Shown: positions 15,497 to 25,252, numbered from the stretch's first letter. The stretch is DNA of 42,042 nucleotides from an uncultured Bacilli bacterium (GCA_948497845.1 CAOOMX010000007.1:1604-43645); one strand, 5' to 3'. Numbers and translations are program-made. Notes: a model not told the origin generated them from the sequence alone.

Positions 15497-17581
15497 TTAT
15501 TTATTTTTTGGCAAACCATCAAGATACAATTTTTCTCTTATATTTAATATTATATTTGCTTGTTTAGAAGAGGGTATTCTGCCACTTCTATTAAAGTTAG
15601 TAGCAATCTTTAATAAATCCTCCTCCATTGGAGTTAATAATTTTTTAGAAATCCCAAATTCTAATACACTTTGCCAATAATCTTCTCCAAGATTAATAAC
15701 TTCTATTTCAGCATTAAGTTGATTGATTTCCTTTCTTTCTTTTTTAGCATCAATTTCTTCTTTTAATTCTTCAGAACAATCCACTAGACTATCGATGAAA
15801 TTGTCCAATATAGTAAAATCTTCTATTTTAGCTCTTTCCCAACAAGTTTCTTTTTTACACCATTCAGTTACATTTAATGTCAATCTATCATCTCTTGTTA
15901 TAAAATCAAAAGTTTCTTTTGTTGTAATTAATAACTGATTTTCTAATGCTTCATTTATTTTTTGATTATTCCAAATGTTTTTAAAGTCTATAATTTTATT
16001 TATTTTTCTCTTTTCTAATTCGTTAAATATAATGGATATAGAATAAGTGACAATATTTGCACGATATGCTTTAATTTCTTTATACCATTGCTGATTAGTT
16101 ACTAACTGCTCAGTTGATTTAAATAGTATTGCTAATGCAATAATTTTTTTAAAATAATAATCGTTGTATATTGTATTATTTTTTTCCCAAGCTTTTGATA
16201 TCCTTTCTGCAAAATATCGCATATTTGCCTGAGCTCCTCTACTAACTATATAAGGAACGCCTTCATAGGTATTAATATATTTTGCCACATCAACTTTTTT
16301 TAACAATTGATTTTTCGGATTTTTTAATTGAAATTTTTTCTTTTCAGCTACAGACAATTTCATTTGTTCTTGAACATATTGCCCTCTAGCTCTTTCGTAA
16401 AACCAAATAGTTTGATACTGATTTCCATTTACACTTGGAGCATATATTTTTCTTGAGTATTCTTCTAATCTAACATGATATGGATGATTAGAAAAGAAAT
16501 CTGCTTCATCAACTTTATTTTGGCTATTAGCACACCTAGAAATAATTGGTATCATTTCTTTTGCCTTTTCGTTATCAACAATTGATAATTTCATAGGAAC
16601 ATAAACATTATGTAAATCAACTTTATCTTGGATTTTTGCATTTGCTATTGATGCTGTTGTTTGCCCACCATTTATTATTTGCAAATCTTTCAAACTTTTT
16701 ATGTAAATACCTTTATCATTATTAAATAATTCAATCTCTGTTGCTGTAGCTGCTATACCATTATTGTAAGCAAAAAACATTTCAGGTTCATTTAGTATAG
16801 TATTTCTAATTCCCTTATTTACCTTTCCTTTAATGCTCAGAAATGATCTAACATTTCCTTCTAATAGTCTAGAACCATACTCTAGATACAAATTCGCTAA
16901 AACTTCTCCTGATATAATTGCTAAGTAGGATGAGTATTCTTCATTTTCTGTTGCCTTAACACATGATAGTCCATTTTTTGTTAAATTACTAAAATCTATT
17001 TCAATACTCTCTTTACCTAAACTTGAAGTATATATTCCGTATAATCTAGATATATCCCAAACATTTAATTCTACTTGTTTATTATTTATATCTTCCTTCT
17101 TTATATTTTTTACTCTATCACTTAATTGTTTATTCGTTATTATATAAAACCTGAATTTGACTATATCATTAATTTTTTCTTCTAATTCTTTTGCAAAAAT
17201 ATAACCTGTACTACTTTCTTCGTATCCTCTATTAAAAATATAACCATTTAACGATGCTTCAACTAAATTTTTCATATTATCAAACAATTTATTAATCTCT
17301 GTTGATGTTAAAGTAATATTATCTATGCTATCAATAAAATCGCTAATTAAAATAATACACGATTTATCTAATAGATCAAAATAATATCCATCCATCTGAA
17401 TTTTTCTATTTTTCTCTCCCACACCAATAAAATAACTATCATTAAAATCGTCAAATTCCTCAGCATCTATTAATATACTGATAACATGTTTTATAAACTC
17501 TGCTTGTATATTTGTCATTTCATACTCAGCAGATACTTTTAATTCTTCTAATAAATCAGATTTAAATTCCTCCAAATTCAT
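15497..17581 (-). CDS. AIPR-family (abortive infection phage resistance) protein
   Basis: About 694 aa from the ATG at 17581, which is preceded by TAGGTG; a GTG at 17590 lies within that site and is unlikely. The AIPR core is readable as NEPEMFFAYNNGIAATA, followed by LQIINGGQTTASIANAK, and further on QNKVDEADFFSNHPYHVRLEEYSRKI, rendered here in part. AIPR proteins are found in restriction-type and abortive-infection loci, with mechanism poorly known. The start overlaps the end of the DUF4420 gene by 20 nt, so translation is coupled. Confidence 0.85.
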   Translation of the reverse strand: MNLEEFKSDLLEELKVSAEYEMTNIQAEFIKHVISILIDAEEFDDFNDSYFIGVGEKNRKIQMDGYYFDLLDKSCIILISDFIDSIDNITLTSTEINKLFDNMKNLVEASLNGYIFNRGYEESSTGYIFAKELEEKINDIVKFRFYIITNKQLSDRVKNIKKEDINNKQVELNVWDISRLYGIYTSSLGKESIEIDFSNLTKNGLSCVKATENEEYSSYLAIISGEVLANLYLEYGSRLLEGNVRSFLSIKGKVNKGIRNTILNEPEMFFAYNNGIAATATEIELFNNDKGIYIKSLKDLQIINGGQTTASIANAKIQDKVDLHNVYVPMKLSIVDNEKAKEMIPIISRCANSQNKVDEADFFSNHPYHVRLEEYSRKIYAPSVNGNQYQTIWFYERARGQYVQEQMKLSVAEKKKFQLKNPKNQLLKKVDVAKYINTYEGVPYIVSRGAQANMRYFAERISKAWEKNNTIYNDYYFKKIIALAILFKSTEQLVTNQQWYKEIKAYRANIVTYSISIIFNELEKRKINKIIDFKNIWNNQKINEALENQLLITTKETFDFITRDDRLTLNVTEWCKKETCWERAKIEDFTILDNFIDSLVDCSEELKEEIDAKKERKEINQLNAEIEVINLGEDYWQSVLEFGISKKLLTPMEEDLLKIATNFNRSGRIPSSKQANIILNIREKLYLDGLPKNK

Positions 17582-18506
17582 TATTATCACCTACTACTTT
17601 AAATTCATTTATCTCACTTAATAATATTTCATAATTTACCTTAACTATTCCTCTAGATAAATTATCACTTTTTATTTTTGGAAAATTATCTTTGACATTA
17701 TAAAAACTTAAACTCCTAATTGAATAAATATATTTATTGTAATCGGTATTGTAAAAATATTTTACTGTTAATAATTTTTTTTCAAATAAATATATTAGAT
17801 TGCTTGGTAGTTTGCCTTTAATTTTATTTACATAACTGTTTAAACTTACTGTATTTTCGACTTCTTGATTATTTTGTTCAACTTTTATAATTACTAAGTT
17901 ACCAACAATATTTGAATCTAATTGTTCTAACGAACTAATTTTAACACTTAAAGCATTATCATTTATAGTTTTTATTTCATACCATTCTTTATTTATTTCA
18001 AAATCTTTATGTGACATTTCTGGTCCCATCCACGAGTTAAGACTTTTTTCATAACCGTATTTTTTAAACATATATTCATTAAGAAAATACAATTCTCCAA
18101 TTAGACCCTTAATTTCAGATTCGCTTAATAAATTATCATTAGGATTTTTAAATAAAGATATCCAGTCGTACCATCTAGTAACTATAAAGGGTATAATGTT
18201 TTTACTTACACTCTCAATTGTAGACTCTAAAATATCCGCACAAAATCTATAAAATAAATCATCAAAACTATTATCTAATAGATCAAATGATAGGGCTACT
18301 TTTTCATCTTCTCTCTTAGAAATTGAAACAACAATTAATCTACTTGATTGCGGTTCCTCATATTCACCTTCTGCAATAATTACTAGAGATTTCTTTAAAT
18401 TTTCATTTAACCCCAAATAAATATCAATTGGATGATTTGCATTAATTCGTTTATAGTTATTGGGAGAATTTACTTCATAAAATTTATTTTTTACTTCATT
18501 ATACAT
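17562..18506 (-). CDS. PD-(D/E)XK nuclease-like protein (DUF4420)
   Basis: 314 aa. N-terminal beta-rich region, then GLIGELYFLNEYM (about 140), WMGPEMSHKDFEI and KEWYEIKTI (about 168-180). These supply the E, D and ExK positions of a PD-(D/E)XK fold, as in DUF4420 proteins that accompany Z1 helicases. Its ATG overlaps the last base of the Z1 gene (TAATG-type junction at 18506). Likely the endonuclease of the operon. Confidence 0.8.
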   Translation of the reverse strand: MYNEVKNKFYEVNSPNNYKRINANHPIDIYLGLNENLKKSLVIIAEGEYEEPQSSRLIVVSISKREDEKVALSFDLLDNSFDDLFYRFCADILESTIESVSKNIIPFIVTRWYDWISLFKNPNDNLLSESEIKGLIGELYFLNEYMFKKYGYEKSLNSWMGPEMSHKDFEINKEWYEIKTINDNALSVKISSLEQLDSNIVGNLVIIKVEQNNQEVENTVSLNSYVNKIKGKLPSNLIYLFEKKLLTVKYFYNTDYNKYIYSIRSLSFYNVKDNFPKIKSDNLSRGIVKVNYEILLSEINEFKVVGDNNEFGGI

Positions 18507-21172
18507 TATTCTTCATCCCCATAATCAATATCACCCAATGTATCAAATATTTTATTAACTTTATAAATTGCATACTTAGTTTTTTCGTCAGTTAAATTTG
18601 GTATCCCTATAGCAATACCCATTAATGTTTTATTTATATCAGTTTTATATTCTTCATTTTGTTTAAGCTCGACTGGATAAATAATTAATAAAGGATTTCT
18701 AATAATAGAAGGAGAAAAATAACATTTATTACTTATTGATTTGACATTTAAATGATCTTTTTTAAATTCCTCCTCAACCAAATTTATTTGTTGATCAGTC
18801 AAGCCAAATTTTGGATCTCCTGGATTTCCTAATCGTATTTTTGACTTATTGATTCGAATAAGTTTATTTTTTATATCAAAACTTCTCTGAACCATATTAA
18901 TGTTTATATCTTTGTAAACATTATAAGAATTTCCAGAGCCACTTGCAAATAAAATATCCCACTTATTAAGCTCGTTGCCTTCATAATTATTTATAAATTT
19001 TGCAATAGAAAGTGCATCAAAATGTGAATTAGCAATTGGAAAATCAATTTGTTCCAATAGTTTTATAATATGTTTCTTATCAATATTTCTAAATCCAAAT
19101 TTTTTTGAACTCGTATCTGGTAAATATCCTTCTTCTATTAGATCAGAAATTAAAGAATTAATGCTTTGAATATTAATTTGATTTTTTGTATTATCATCAT
19201 AAATATAAGGGGTCTCAACTAATTCACTACTTAACGAAACATTCATTTTTATTTCTTTTGAAGTTCTCATTTTATTTCTAGCAGTAACTAATAATGTATC
19301 CACATCATTTCTAACTCTAAAACCAAATGCCTCTGGTGTTAAATTCATATCTCTCATTCTTTTTACATCTCGTCTTAATTCATCTGTTGCTTCACTTATA
19401 TACTCATACCAGTCAATATTTTCTTGACTCATATAAATTCTACATAAATCTTCGTAATTTTTTCTGTATCCAAACCACCTACCCATTTGCATTAAAGTAT
19501 CATACATTTTTGAATTTCTGTAAAAATAACTAACTATTAATCCTTCTAAAGTTAAACCTCTTGAAAGGCTTAATCCCCCAACTGCTATTGTTCTTAACCC
19601 ATTTTCCTCATTATCTTCGTAATTTAATGTACCATAGTTTTTTTGATTAACTATATTTACCTGAATACTTGCAATCGAATTATATAAATTGTTTTGAATA
19701 GTATTCCAATCAAACTCCACATTAGAATATTCTGAATTATAAATTTTTTTCAAAAACAAAATATTTGAATCTTGTATTGCATCTCTTTCATTTAACATAC
19801 AGTATAATCTAACAGAATTTTGAATTTCCTTTAGATAATTATTTATCAACTCATAAACTTGATCTTGGCAATTTACAAATCGACTGATATTAACTATCAT
19901 TGAGCGATGAGTAGAAATATCTCCTCTTAAATCTCTTACTACATTTGCTAGCAAAAAAACATTAATTGCTTCACGTAAGCTTGGTGCTAAATCAGAAATA
20001 ATATACTCTTTATTGTGATTAATTGGATAAAATTCTTCTGCATCTTTTATTTTTTTCAACATATATTGATATTTAGCATTATCAGCAAAAATATTTCTTG
20101 CTCCAATATAATTAGACGGCGCATTAAGAGAGTATATGTAATCTTTTGGAAATAAGTTTTCATTTTTCATATCCTCATCACTATCAGGGTCTATAAAAAT
20201 ATTTGCAAATGGAGTTGCTGTAAATCCGACATAACTAGCTTTATTAAACATACTTAACATTTTGACGATTAAATCATTAGTTCTAGTTGGATCTTTATCT
20301 TCAGGATTTGTATTTATTGAAGCATTGTCTGATTCATCATCAACCATTAATAAAGATGCATCTATTTTATTATTGCCATTAACATTAAATGTTTTAAACC
20401 AATCATTAAGTTTACTTAAGGCATTAACATTTTTCTTAATTACAAAAATCACTGGATCATTTAAGGAATTTAAAGATAATCCTAAATTAGAAGCTTGTTT
20501 AGCATTAAAATCGGAAGTTTTAGATGTAAATGATACTGCTTTAAGGCTTTTGTCATATTTTCCAACACCAACTTCAACACTAACTTTTTGTTTAATCATT
20601 GCATTACTATCCATTCCAGTAAAGGCTTCGTCTATTCGCTGTTGAGTTTGCTTTCTAAGCTTTTCAATTGTTCCTGTTAATAATACGATTACTTTATATC
20701 CAGCATCCGCTGCTTTGCATATTAATCCGCTATAATTTGCAGTTTTTCCTGATTGAACATCACCTATTATTAAGCCTCTTCTTTGGAAATTAGAAACAGT
20801 TGGATCGCCTAATAAATCCGTTAATTCATCGCTAACATCATCCATTGTATTCACTGTTGGTCCAGTAAAACCCTTATCATTTAATAAATATTGTTTATAT
20901 CTATCCCAATATTTCATACTCAATTCTTTTTTTCTATTCATAAACCATGGTTTATATTCTGAAACAATTGCAACACCCTTATCTAATGTTATTGAATATT
21001 CAGAATGAATTTGATTTCTAATTAATAGCTTATCAGCCTCAGTCAAATCTTTAAATAATGGACTCTCAGCCATAGCGGAAATAACTTCATCTATTTCTTT
21101 TTCATCAGTTATCTTTTTATCAACAATATACGCAATAACCGTCTTTTTAAAATTTGAAACGCTTTCTTTCAT
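18506..21172 (-). CDS. Z1-domain superfamily 2 helicase/ATPase
   Basis: 888 aa. Walker A is GDVQSGKTANYSG (about 135), with LLTGTIEKLRKQT after it. Walker B is LLMVDDESDNASIN (about 278) and motif III is GFTATPFAN (about 318). The late motifs are GGLSLSRGLTLEGL and LMQMGRWFGYR (about 530-560), which are the Z1 signature. Z1 helicases pair with GHKL/MORC ATPases and nucleases in predicted restriction systems. It is contiguous with the MORC gene (stop and start abut at 21172/21173) and overlaps DUF4420. Confidence 0.9.
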   Translation of the reverse strand: MKESVSNFKKTVIAYIVDKKITDEKEIDEVISAMAESPLFKDLTEADKLLIRNQIHSEYSITLDKGVAIVSEYKPWFMNRKKELSMKYWDRYKQYLLNDKGFTGPTVNTMDDVSDELTDLLGDPTVSNFQRRGLIIGDVQSGKTANYSGLICKAADAGYKVIVLLTGTIEKLRKQTQQRIDEAFTGMDSNAMIKQKVSVEVGVGKYDKSLKAVSFTSKTSDFNAKQASNLGLSLNSLNDPVIFVIKKNVNALSKLNDWFKTFNVNGNNKIDASLLMVDDESDNASINTNPEDKDPTRTNDLIVKMLSMFNKASYVGFTATPFANIFIDPDSDEDMKNENLFPKDYIYSLNAPSNYIGARNIFADNAKYQYMLKKIKDAEEFYPINHNKEYIISDLAPSLREAINVFLLANVVRDLRGDISTHRSMIVNISRFVNCQDQVYELINNYLKEIQNSVRLYCMLNERDAIQDSNILFLKKIYNSEYSNVEFDWNTIQNNLYNSIASIQVNIVNQKNYGTLNYEDNEENGLRTIAVGGLSLSRGLTLEGLIVSYFYRNSKMYDTLMQMGRWFGYRKNYEDLCRIYMSQENIDWYEYISEATDELRRDVKRMRDMNLTPEAFGFRVRNDVDTLLVTARNKMRTSKEIKMNVSLSSELVETPYIYDDNTKNQINIQSINSLISDLIEEGYLPDTSSKKFGFRNIDKKHIIKLLEQIDFPIANSHFDALSIAKFINNYEGNELNKWDILFASGSGNSYNVYKDININMVQRSFDIKNKLIRINKSKIRLGNPGDPKFGLTDQQINLVEEEFKKDHLNVKSISNKCYFSPSIIRNPLLIIYPVELKQNEEYKTDINKTLMGIAIGIPNLTDEKTKYAIYKVNKIFDTLGDIDYGDEE

Positions 21173-22618
21173 TTATACTACCTCACATTTTAACATTTCT
21201 TTTAATTCACTATAATTACAATATGGTTCTGTTTTTAATAATAAATCTAACATTTCCTCAGAATTAAATCCATTATTATCACACCATTCCATTTGCATTC
21301 TAAGCTCATCATATAATTTATTAATATCATAATATTCATCCTTAATTTCGCCTTTAGAAGCATCAAGATAAAGTGAAGTGATTGGAAAAGAGCTTTCTAT
21401 ACAATTTATTGCCAAATTTAATAATTCAAGTTTATCAGCATCTAGACTCATTGATAACATTTTCAATTGAGGAATTTCTCGATTAATTTTGTATTCATAA
21501 TTTCCATCGCGTAATTCTATTCTTTCCCAAACATAATTAGTCCCGTCATTTTTTGTTTTCCGCCCTCTATATTCGAGTACATTTTTGCTAGTAAAAATTG
21601 ATTCACTAATAGAACTATATAAATTTCGTTTTATTAAGTCTGGCAAGTTAACTGAACTTTTCTTGATATCAATTCCCCACATATAATCTAAAGAACTCGG
21701 AATATCAACTTTAACTCTTGCTAATTTACTTAACTCTTCTTTTCTTACCAGTTTGAACCATGTTCCCCATATAATCAACCTTCTGTTTCTATAAATATAA
21801 AATCCTTGTTTAGTTTTTAAATTATCCTTTCCTCCAACTTTTTTAATATCTTCATTAGATAACTTATTTATATATGGCAAAATATAAGGCTGAATGGCTA
21901 TATCAGAATCATCAAACTTAATTTTCTGTTCTCTTAAAATCTGCGTGGACTTATGGTGTAACAAAAAAGGATCTAGTGCTTCGATTTCTACATTATTTAC
22001 CAAAATTCTTAATCCATCTTCTAAAAAGCGATGAAATACTAATGCCAAATGATCGATTGTCAAAGACATATAATTATTTATAGTTGTTGATAAATTTCCT
22101 GTAGAAGATGAAATTCTATCAAAATTTTGCAATAAAACATAGGTACCCGATGAAACATGATTCAATAAATCTATCATTGGCAATTTATTTATATCTTCTT
22201 TACTATATTGTAATAATACCCATTTTCCTTTTTCAGTTACAACATCTATGTCCCACGAAAAGCATGATAGTTGTTCATGTTTTTTACTAACCACTATTAG
22301 TTTTCTACATTGCGAAAGTGATGCTGATTTAAGGCCCAAACCAAATCTTCCTAAATCATTTTCTTTTCTTTCATCATTAGGATTTCTACTGCCATATCTT
22401 AAAGCTTCTTCCAATTCTAATTCACTCATACCACAACCATTATCAAAAATAATTAATTGTGGATTCGCATTTGGAGTAAGAAAAATTTGAATCTCTGAAG
22501 CATTTGCTGTTATACTATTATCTACTAAATCTGCAATCGCAGTTTCAAACGAATACCCCAAAGACCTCATTGATTCAATTAAAAATGGAGCAAATGGTAT
22601 ACTTTCCTTTTCAATCAT
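21173..22618 (-). CDS. MORC/paraMORC-type GHKL ATPase
   Basis: 481 aa. GHKL ATP-binding motifs: AIADLVDNSITANAS (N box, about 25), IIFDNGCGMS (G1, about 55) and GRFGLGLKSASLS (G2, about 90). An S5-like region follows, with IYRNRRLIIWGTW and KVDIPSSLDYMWGIDIKKS. Iyer and co-workers described prokaryotic MORC-type ATPases in restriction-modification neighbourhoods with superfamily 2 helicases and endonucleases, which is the context here. The start overlaps the Fic stop (TAATG). Confidence 0.88.
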   Translation of the reverse strand: MIEKESIPFAPFLIESMRSLGYSFETAIADLVDNSITANASEIQIFLTPNANPQLIIFDNGCGMSELELEEALRYGSRNPNDERKENDLGRFGLGLKSASLSQCRKLIVVSKKHEQLSCFSWDIDVVTEKGKWVLLQYSKEDINKLPMIDLLNHVSSGTYVLLQNFDRISSSTGNLSTTINNYMSLTIDHLALVFHRFLEDGLRILVNNVEIEALDPFLLHHKSTQILREQKIKFDDSDIAIQPYILPYINKLSNEDIKKVGGKDNLKTKQGFYIYRNRRLIIWGTWFKLVRKEELSKLARVKVDIPSSLDYMWGIDIKKSSVNLPDLIKRNLYSSISESIFTSKNVLEYRGRKTKNDGTNYVWERIELRDGNYEYKINREIPQLKMLSMSLDADKLELLNLAINCIESSFPITSLYLDASKGEIKDEYYDINKLYDELRMQMEWCDNNGFNSEEMLDLLLKTEPYCNYSELKEMLKCEVV

Positions 22619-23445
22619 TATTTACTACCTCCTGCGTTTATTTCTTCTAATCTTAAATTATTATTTTTTCCTAATACTAAATTTTCATAAAACTTAATTA
22701 AGTAACTATTATCTCCTTTTATACTTAAGTTATTATTAATATAATTACTTCTAACTAATGCATTCCTAAAGTATTTTGAATTGTCTTTAAATAAAGAATA
22801 ATTAATATTATAACCTAATTCCTTTAAATACTTAATCATAAATATTGCTGTTGTACGAGTATTACCTTCCATAAAAGGATGTACTTGCCAAACACAAGAA
22901 GTAAAACTAGATATACTTATTATTTTATCTGACGCATTTAATTTACTATAATCTTCTTGTCTTTCATTTGAAAAATCATAAACAAGATAATCTTTAATTC
23001 TACTATAGTCACAATATACTACTGTATCACCATTCAATATTTTTTCATTTTTCGAAATATTAACTTCTCTAAATTTACTAGCAAACTTATAAACATCTTT
23101 AAATAAAAAGTAATGAACATATTTATAAAAATTTATTGTTAAAAAGAACATATTATTTTGTATCATTTGCATGATTCTTAATGATACAAAATCACATTCG
23201 TACTCATCTCTATTATAGCTATCATTAAAATCATCATAATATTTCTTTAGCTTATTATCCAACTCATCAAGCGATATTTCATTCTTAATATTTAATTTTA
23301 CTAAATCTTTCATATATTCAGAAGGAGTTAAATTATCAACTTGCTGTAGTCCAGTTGCCATTTCCCATTTTGATTCTAAATCAGATTTATCACTTTTTAT
23401 TTCTATATATTCATTGACTTCAGAATCTAAATACTGCTCATTCAT
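22618..23445 (-). CDS. Fic-domain protein
   Basis: 275 aa from the ATG at 23445 with GAAGGTGAAG upstream; the longer GTG start at 23496 has no equivalent site. The Fic motif is HPFMEGNTRTTA near residue 190, with the catalytic His, Phe and Asn retained. NTRTTA replaces the canonical NGRTxR, so the second Arg is missing, as in some Firmicutes Fic proteins. Fic enzymes usually AMPylate proteins. The TAATG overlap with the MORC gene ties it to the R-M-like operon. Whether it is a toxin, regulator or cargo is unknown. Confidence 0.82.
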   Translation of the reverse strand: MNEQYLDSEVNEYIEIKSDKSDLESKWEMATGLQQVDNLTPSEYMKDLVKLNIKNEISLDELDNKLKKYYDDFNDSYNRDEYECDFVSLRIMQMIQNNMFFLTINFYKYVHYFLFKDVYKFASKFREVNISKNEKILNGDTVVYCDYSRIKDYLVYDFSNERQEDYSKLNASDKIISISSFTSCVWQVHPFMEGNTRTTAIFMIKYLKELGYNINYSLFKDNSKYFRNALVRSNYINNNLSIKGDNSYLIKFYENLVLGKNNNLRLEEINAGGSK

Positions 23446-23527
23446 TACTTCACCTTCTTTACTTAGCAAGTATTGAAAAGTTCCTCCCACAAGCACTTTT
23501 CACGTATTATGAAAGTAATCCCAATCC

Positions 23528-24379
23528 CTATACTGTTACTAATTCTAAATTTAATTCTTTTATAAAATCGTTTAACAAAAGCATTATTTGATCTACTTCT
23601 ATATTTTTTGCATAACTATTCTTCTTCGAATAAGATTTCCAGTTTGTTTTTAGTCTATCACTATCAATGATTGATTTAATAATTTCACGATAATCATTTA
23701 AGTATTCAAAAGAATCTCTTTTAGTAAAAGTATTATTAATTGCATCTTTTAATATATTTATATTAATTTCATTTTTTAACTTTGTTAAAAAGAAATATAC
23801 ATCATAATAATCTTTCATCCTACTATTATATTTACCACGTCTTAGAACAGTTTCAATCTTTTCAGCTAGTATAGTTTCAACATTATAACTATTAATTAAA
23901 ATACTTCTATCTTCAAATAATAAAGGATATTTAAACTTTAACTCTTTTGGTGTCACTTTGTCACCAGTTGATATATCAATTTCCAAATTAACCTTAGTAC
24001 TATTTACTCTACCAGTAATATGATATTTATTTCCACCATATTCATCTTCTTCTCTTATATCAGAAATACTTACAATATCAAATTTAACTCCATCATTTAA
24101 ATCAATAGATAGTATCTTATTTAAAACACTTACCATTTTATCCTTTGAAATATCTATCCCAGTAATTGTAGTATCCATATCTTTTGTTGTCCTATTTTCT
24201 ACACCAAACATTGCAGCAAGTAATAATCCGCCTTTTAATATAAAGTTATCTTGATATTCTGAAACGGATATTCTTTCCAATATTCTTTCAAACATAAATC
24301 TTTGTAATGATTCATAATAATTTAAATTATACTTATCTTCGAGTTCTTGGACTTTTAATTTAATCTTCTCTTCTACCAT
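23528..24379 (-). CDS. abiEii: AbiEii/AbiGii nucleotidyltransferase toxin
   Basis: 283 aa. The nucleotidyltransferase core reads FILKGGLLLAAMFGVENR followed by TTKDMDTTI, with K and D positions of the AbiEii family. Later segments are KVNLEIDISTGD, LAEKIETVLRRGKYNSRMKDYYD. The toxin half of the type IV AbiE system transfers nucleotides to target RNA in characterised homologues. The start overlaps the AbiEi stop by 7 nt (ATGGTAG), the usual antitoxin-toxin coupling. The last 82 nt before the Fic ATG contain a GAAAAGT/ACTTTTC hairpin. Confidence 0.9.
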   Translation of the reverse strand: MVEEKIKLKVQELEDKYNLNYYESLQRFMFERILERISVSEYQDNFILKGGLLLAAMFGVENRTTKDMDTTITGIDISKDKMVSVLNKILSIDLNDGVKFDIVSISDIREEDEYGGNKYHITGRVNSTKVNLEIDISTGDKVTPKELKFKYPLLFEDRSILINSYNVETILAEKIETVLRRGKYNSRMKDYYDVYFFLTKLKNEININILKDAINNTFTKRDSFEYLNDYREIIKSIIDSDRLKTNWKSYSKKNSYAKNIEVDQIMLLLNDFIKELNLELVTV

Positions 24380-24960
24380 TTCATCATTACCTCCACAATT
24401 GTATTAACCTTATCGTAAATATTAAATACCTTCGCATATTCTAATAATTTATCAACATCTTTATCTTTACTATGAAAATAATAATCTAAAACTCTATTTT
24501 GAAGTTCTAAATCGAATTCTCCTTCAGTTCTTAACATATCACAAATGCATCTTTCAGCATTATATATTTTTACCGGATTTCCACTTGGACTTAGGGTTTC
24601 GATTATTCCAATATCATAAAACTTCTCTGAGACTCTATGAATATTATAATTTCCTCTTACTTTTTTATCTCTAGGTACGGTTATATCTATTTTCATTGGA
24701 GTTCTATTTGTTAAATTAAGAATATGTAGTGCAGTATTATAAGAAAATATTGCTAATGGATATTTTTTTTGTAAAATAAAGTATTCATCTTTTAATATCT
24801 TATTATCCATATATAAACCATAGCTTACTCTTTCAATTAATCCTTCGTCTAAAAATTTTTGAATTAAAGGTTTACTCATACCCAATGTTAAAAATTCTGC
24901 TGTAGTAATATATCCATGATTACTATTTAAAAATTCAATTACTTTTTCTTTGTTACTCAT
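24373..24960 (-). CDS. abiEi: AbiEi antitoxin/transcriptional regulator
   Basis: 195 aa. An N-terminal winged helix (GYITTAEFLTLGMSKPLIQKFL, shown in part by GYITTAEFL) is followed by the AbiEi C-terminal region FSYNTALHILNLTNR, ITVPRDKKVRGNY and GNPVKIYNAERCICDM. AbiEi proteins repress their own promoter by binding inverted repeats and neutralise the AbiEii toxin. Such a repeat spans the -10 here (24972-25017). The ribosome site GGTGGAAAT precedes the ATG. Confidence 0.9.
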   Translation of the reverse strand: MSNKEKVIEFLNSNHGYITTAEFLTLGMSKPLIQKFLDEGLIERVSYGLYMDNKILKDEYFILQKKYPLAIFSYNTALHILNLTNRTPMKIDITVPRDKKVRGNYNIHRVSEKFYDIGIIETLSPSGNPVKIYNAERCICDMLRTEGEFDLELQNRVLDYYFHSKDKDVDKLLEYAKVFNIYDKVNTIVEVMMKW

Positions 24961-24971
24961 ATTTCCACCAC

Positions 24972-25017
24972 TTTACTCTTGTACCTACATTATAGCATTT
25001 TGTGGAACAAGAGTAAA
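24972..25017 (-). promoter_or_regulatory. abiE promoter inside an 11-bp operator dyad
   Basis: TTTACTCTTGT (24972-24982) and ACAAGAGTAAA (25007-25017) are perfect inverted copies. Between them, on the minus strand, lies TGC-TATAAT (24989-24997). With 17-bp spacing a TTTACT -35 falls within the upstream arm. This is the geometry expected for AbiEi autorepression. Confidence 0.75.
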
Positions 25018-25060
25018 CAATAATAGATTAATTTGTCAAAAAATATTTTTTTAAAGGGTT

Positions 25061-25104
25061 TGGGAATTTTCCCACAATAGAAAACTTGGCGGGAGTAAGT
25101 TTTC
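25061..25104. repeat. Paired hairpins near the right end of element A
   Basis: TGGGAA-TT-TTCCCA (25061-25074) is followed by GAAAACTT / AAGTTTTC (25080-25104) with a GC-rich 9-nt loop GGCGGGAGT. This is the most GC-rich spot of an otherwise AT-rich gap (25020-25183) without genes. A cis-acting site such as an origin of transfer is possible but unproven. Confidence 0.35.
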
Positions 25105-25183
25105 AGTGCTGGCTAGGACAGTAAATTTAACTTTGTTGAAATATTACTTTTTAAAATCATTAAACTTTTTCTTCAAAACACAT

Positions 25184-25221
25184 CAAAAAACTTTGTTTAA
25201 TCATCAAAATTTAAACAAAGT
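25184..25221 (-). terminator. Terminator after tnpV
   Basis: A perfect 11-bp stem, ACTTTGTTTAA / TTAAACAAAGT, with a 10-nt loop is followed on the minus strand by TTTTTG. It lies 31 nt past the tnpV stop. Confidence 0.8.
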
Positions 25222-25252
25222 CTTTTAAATTCTACACAATTTTTACTTAAAA

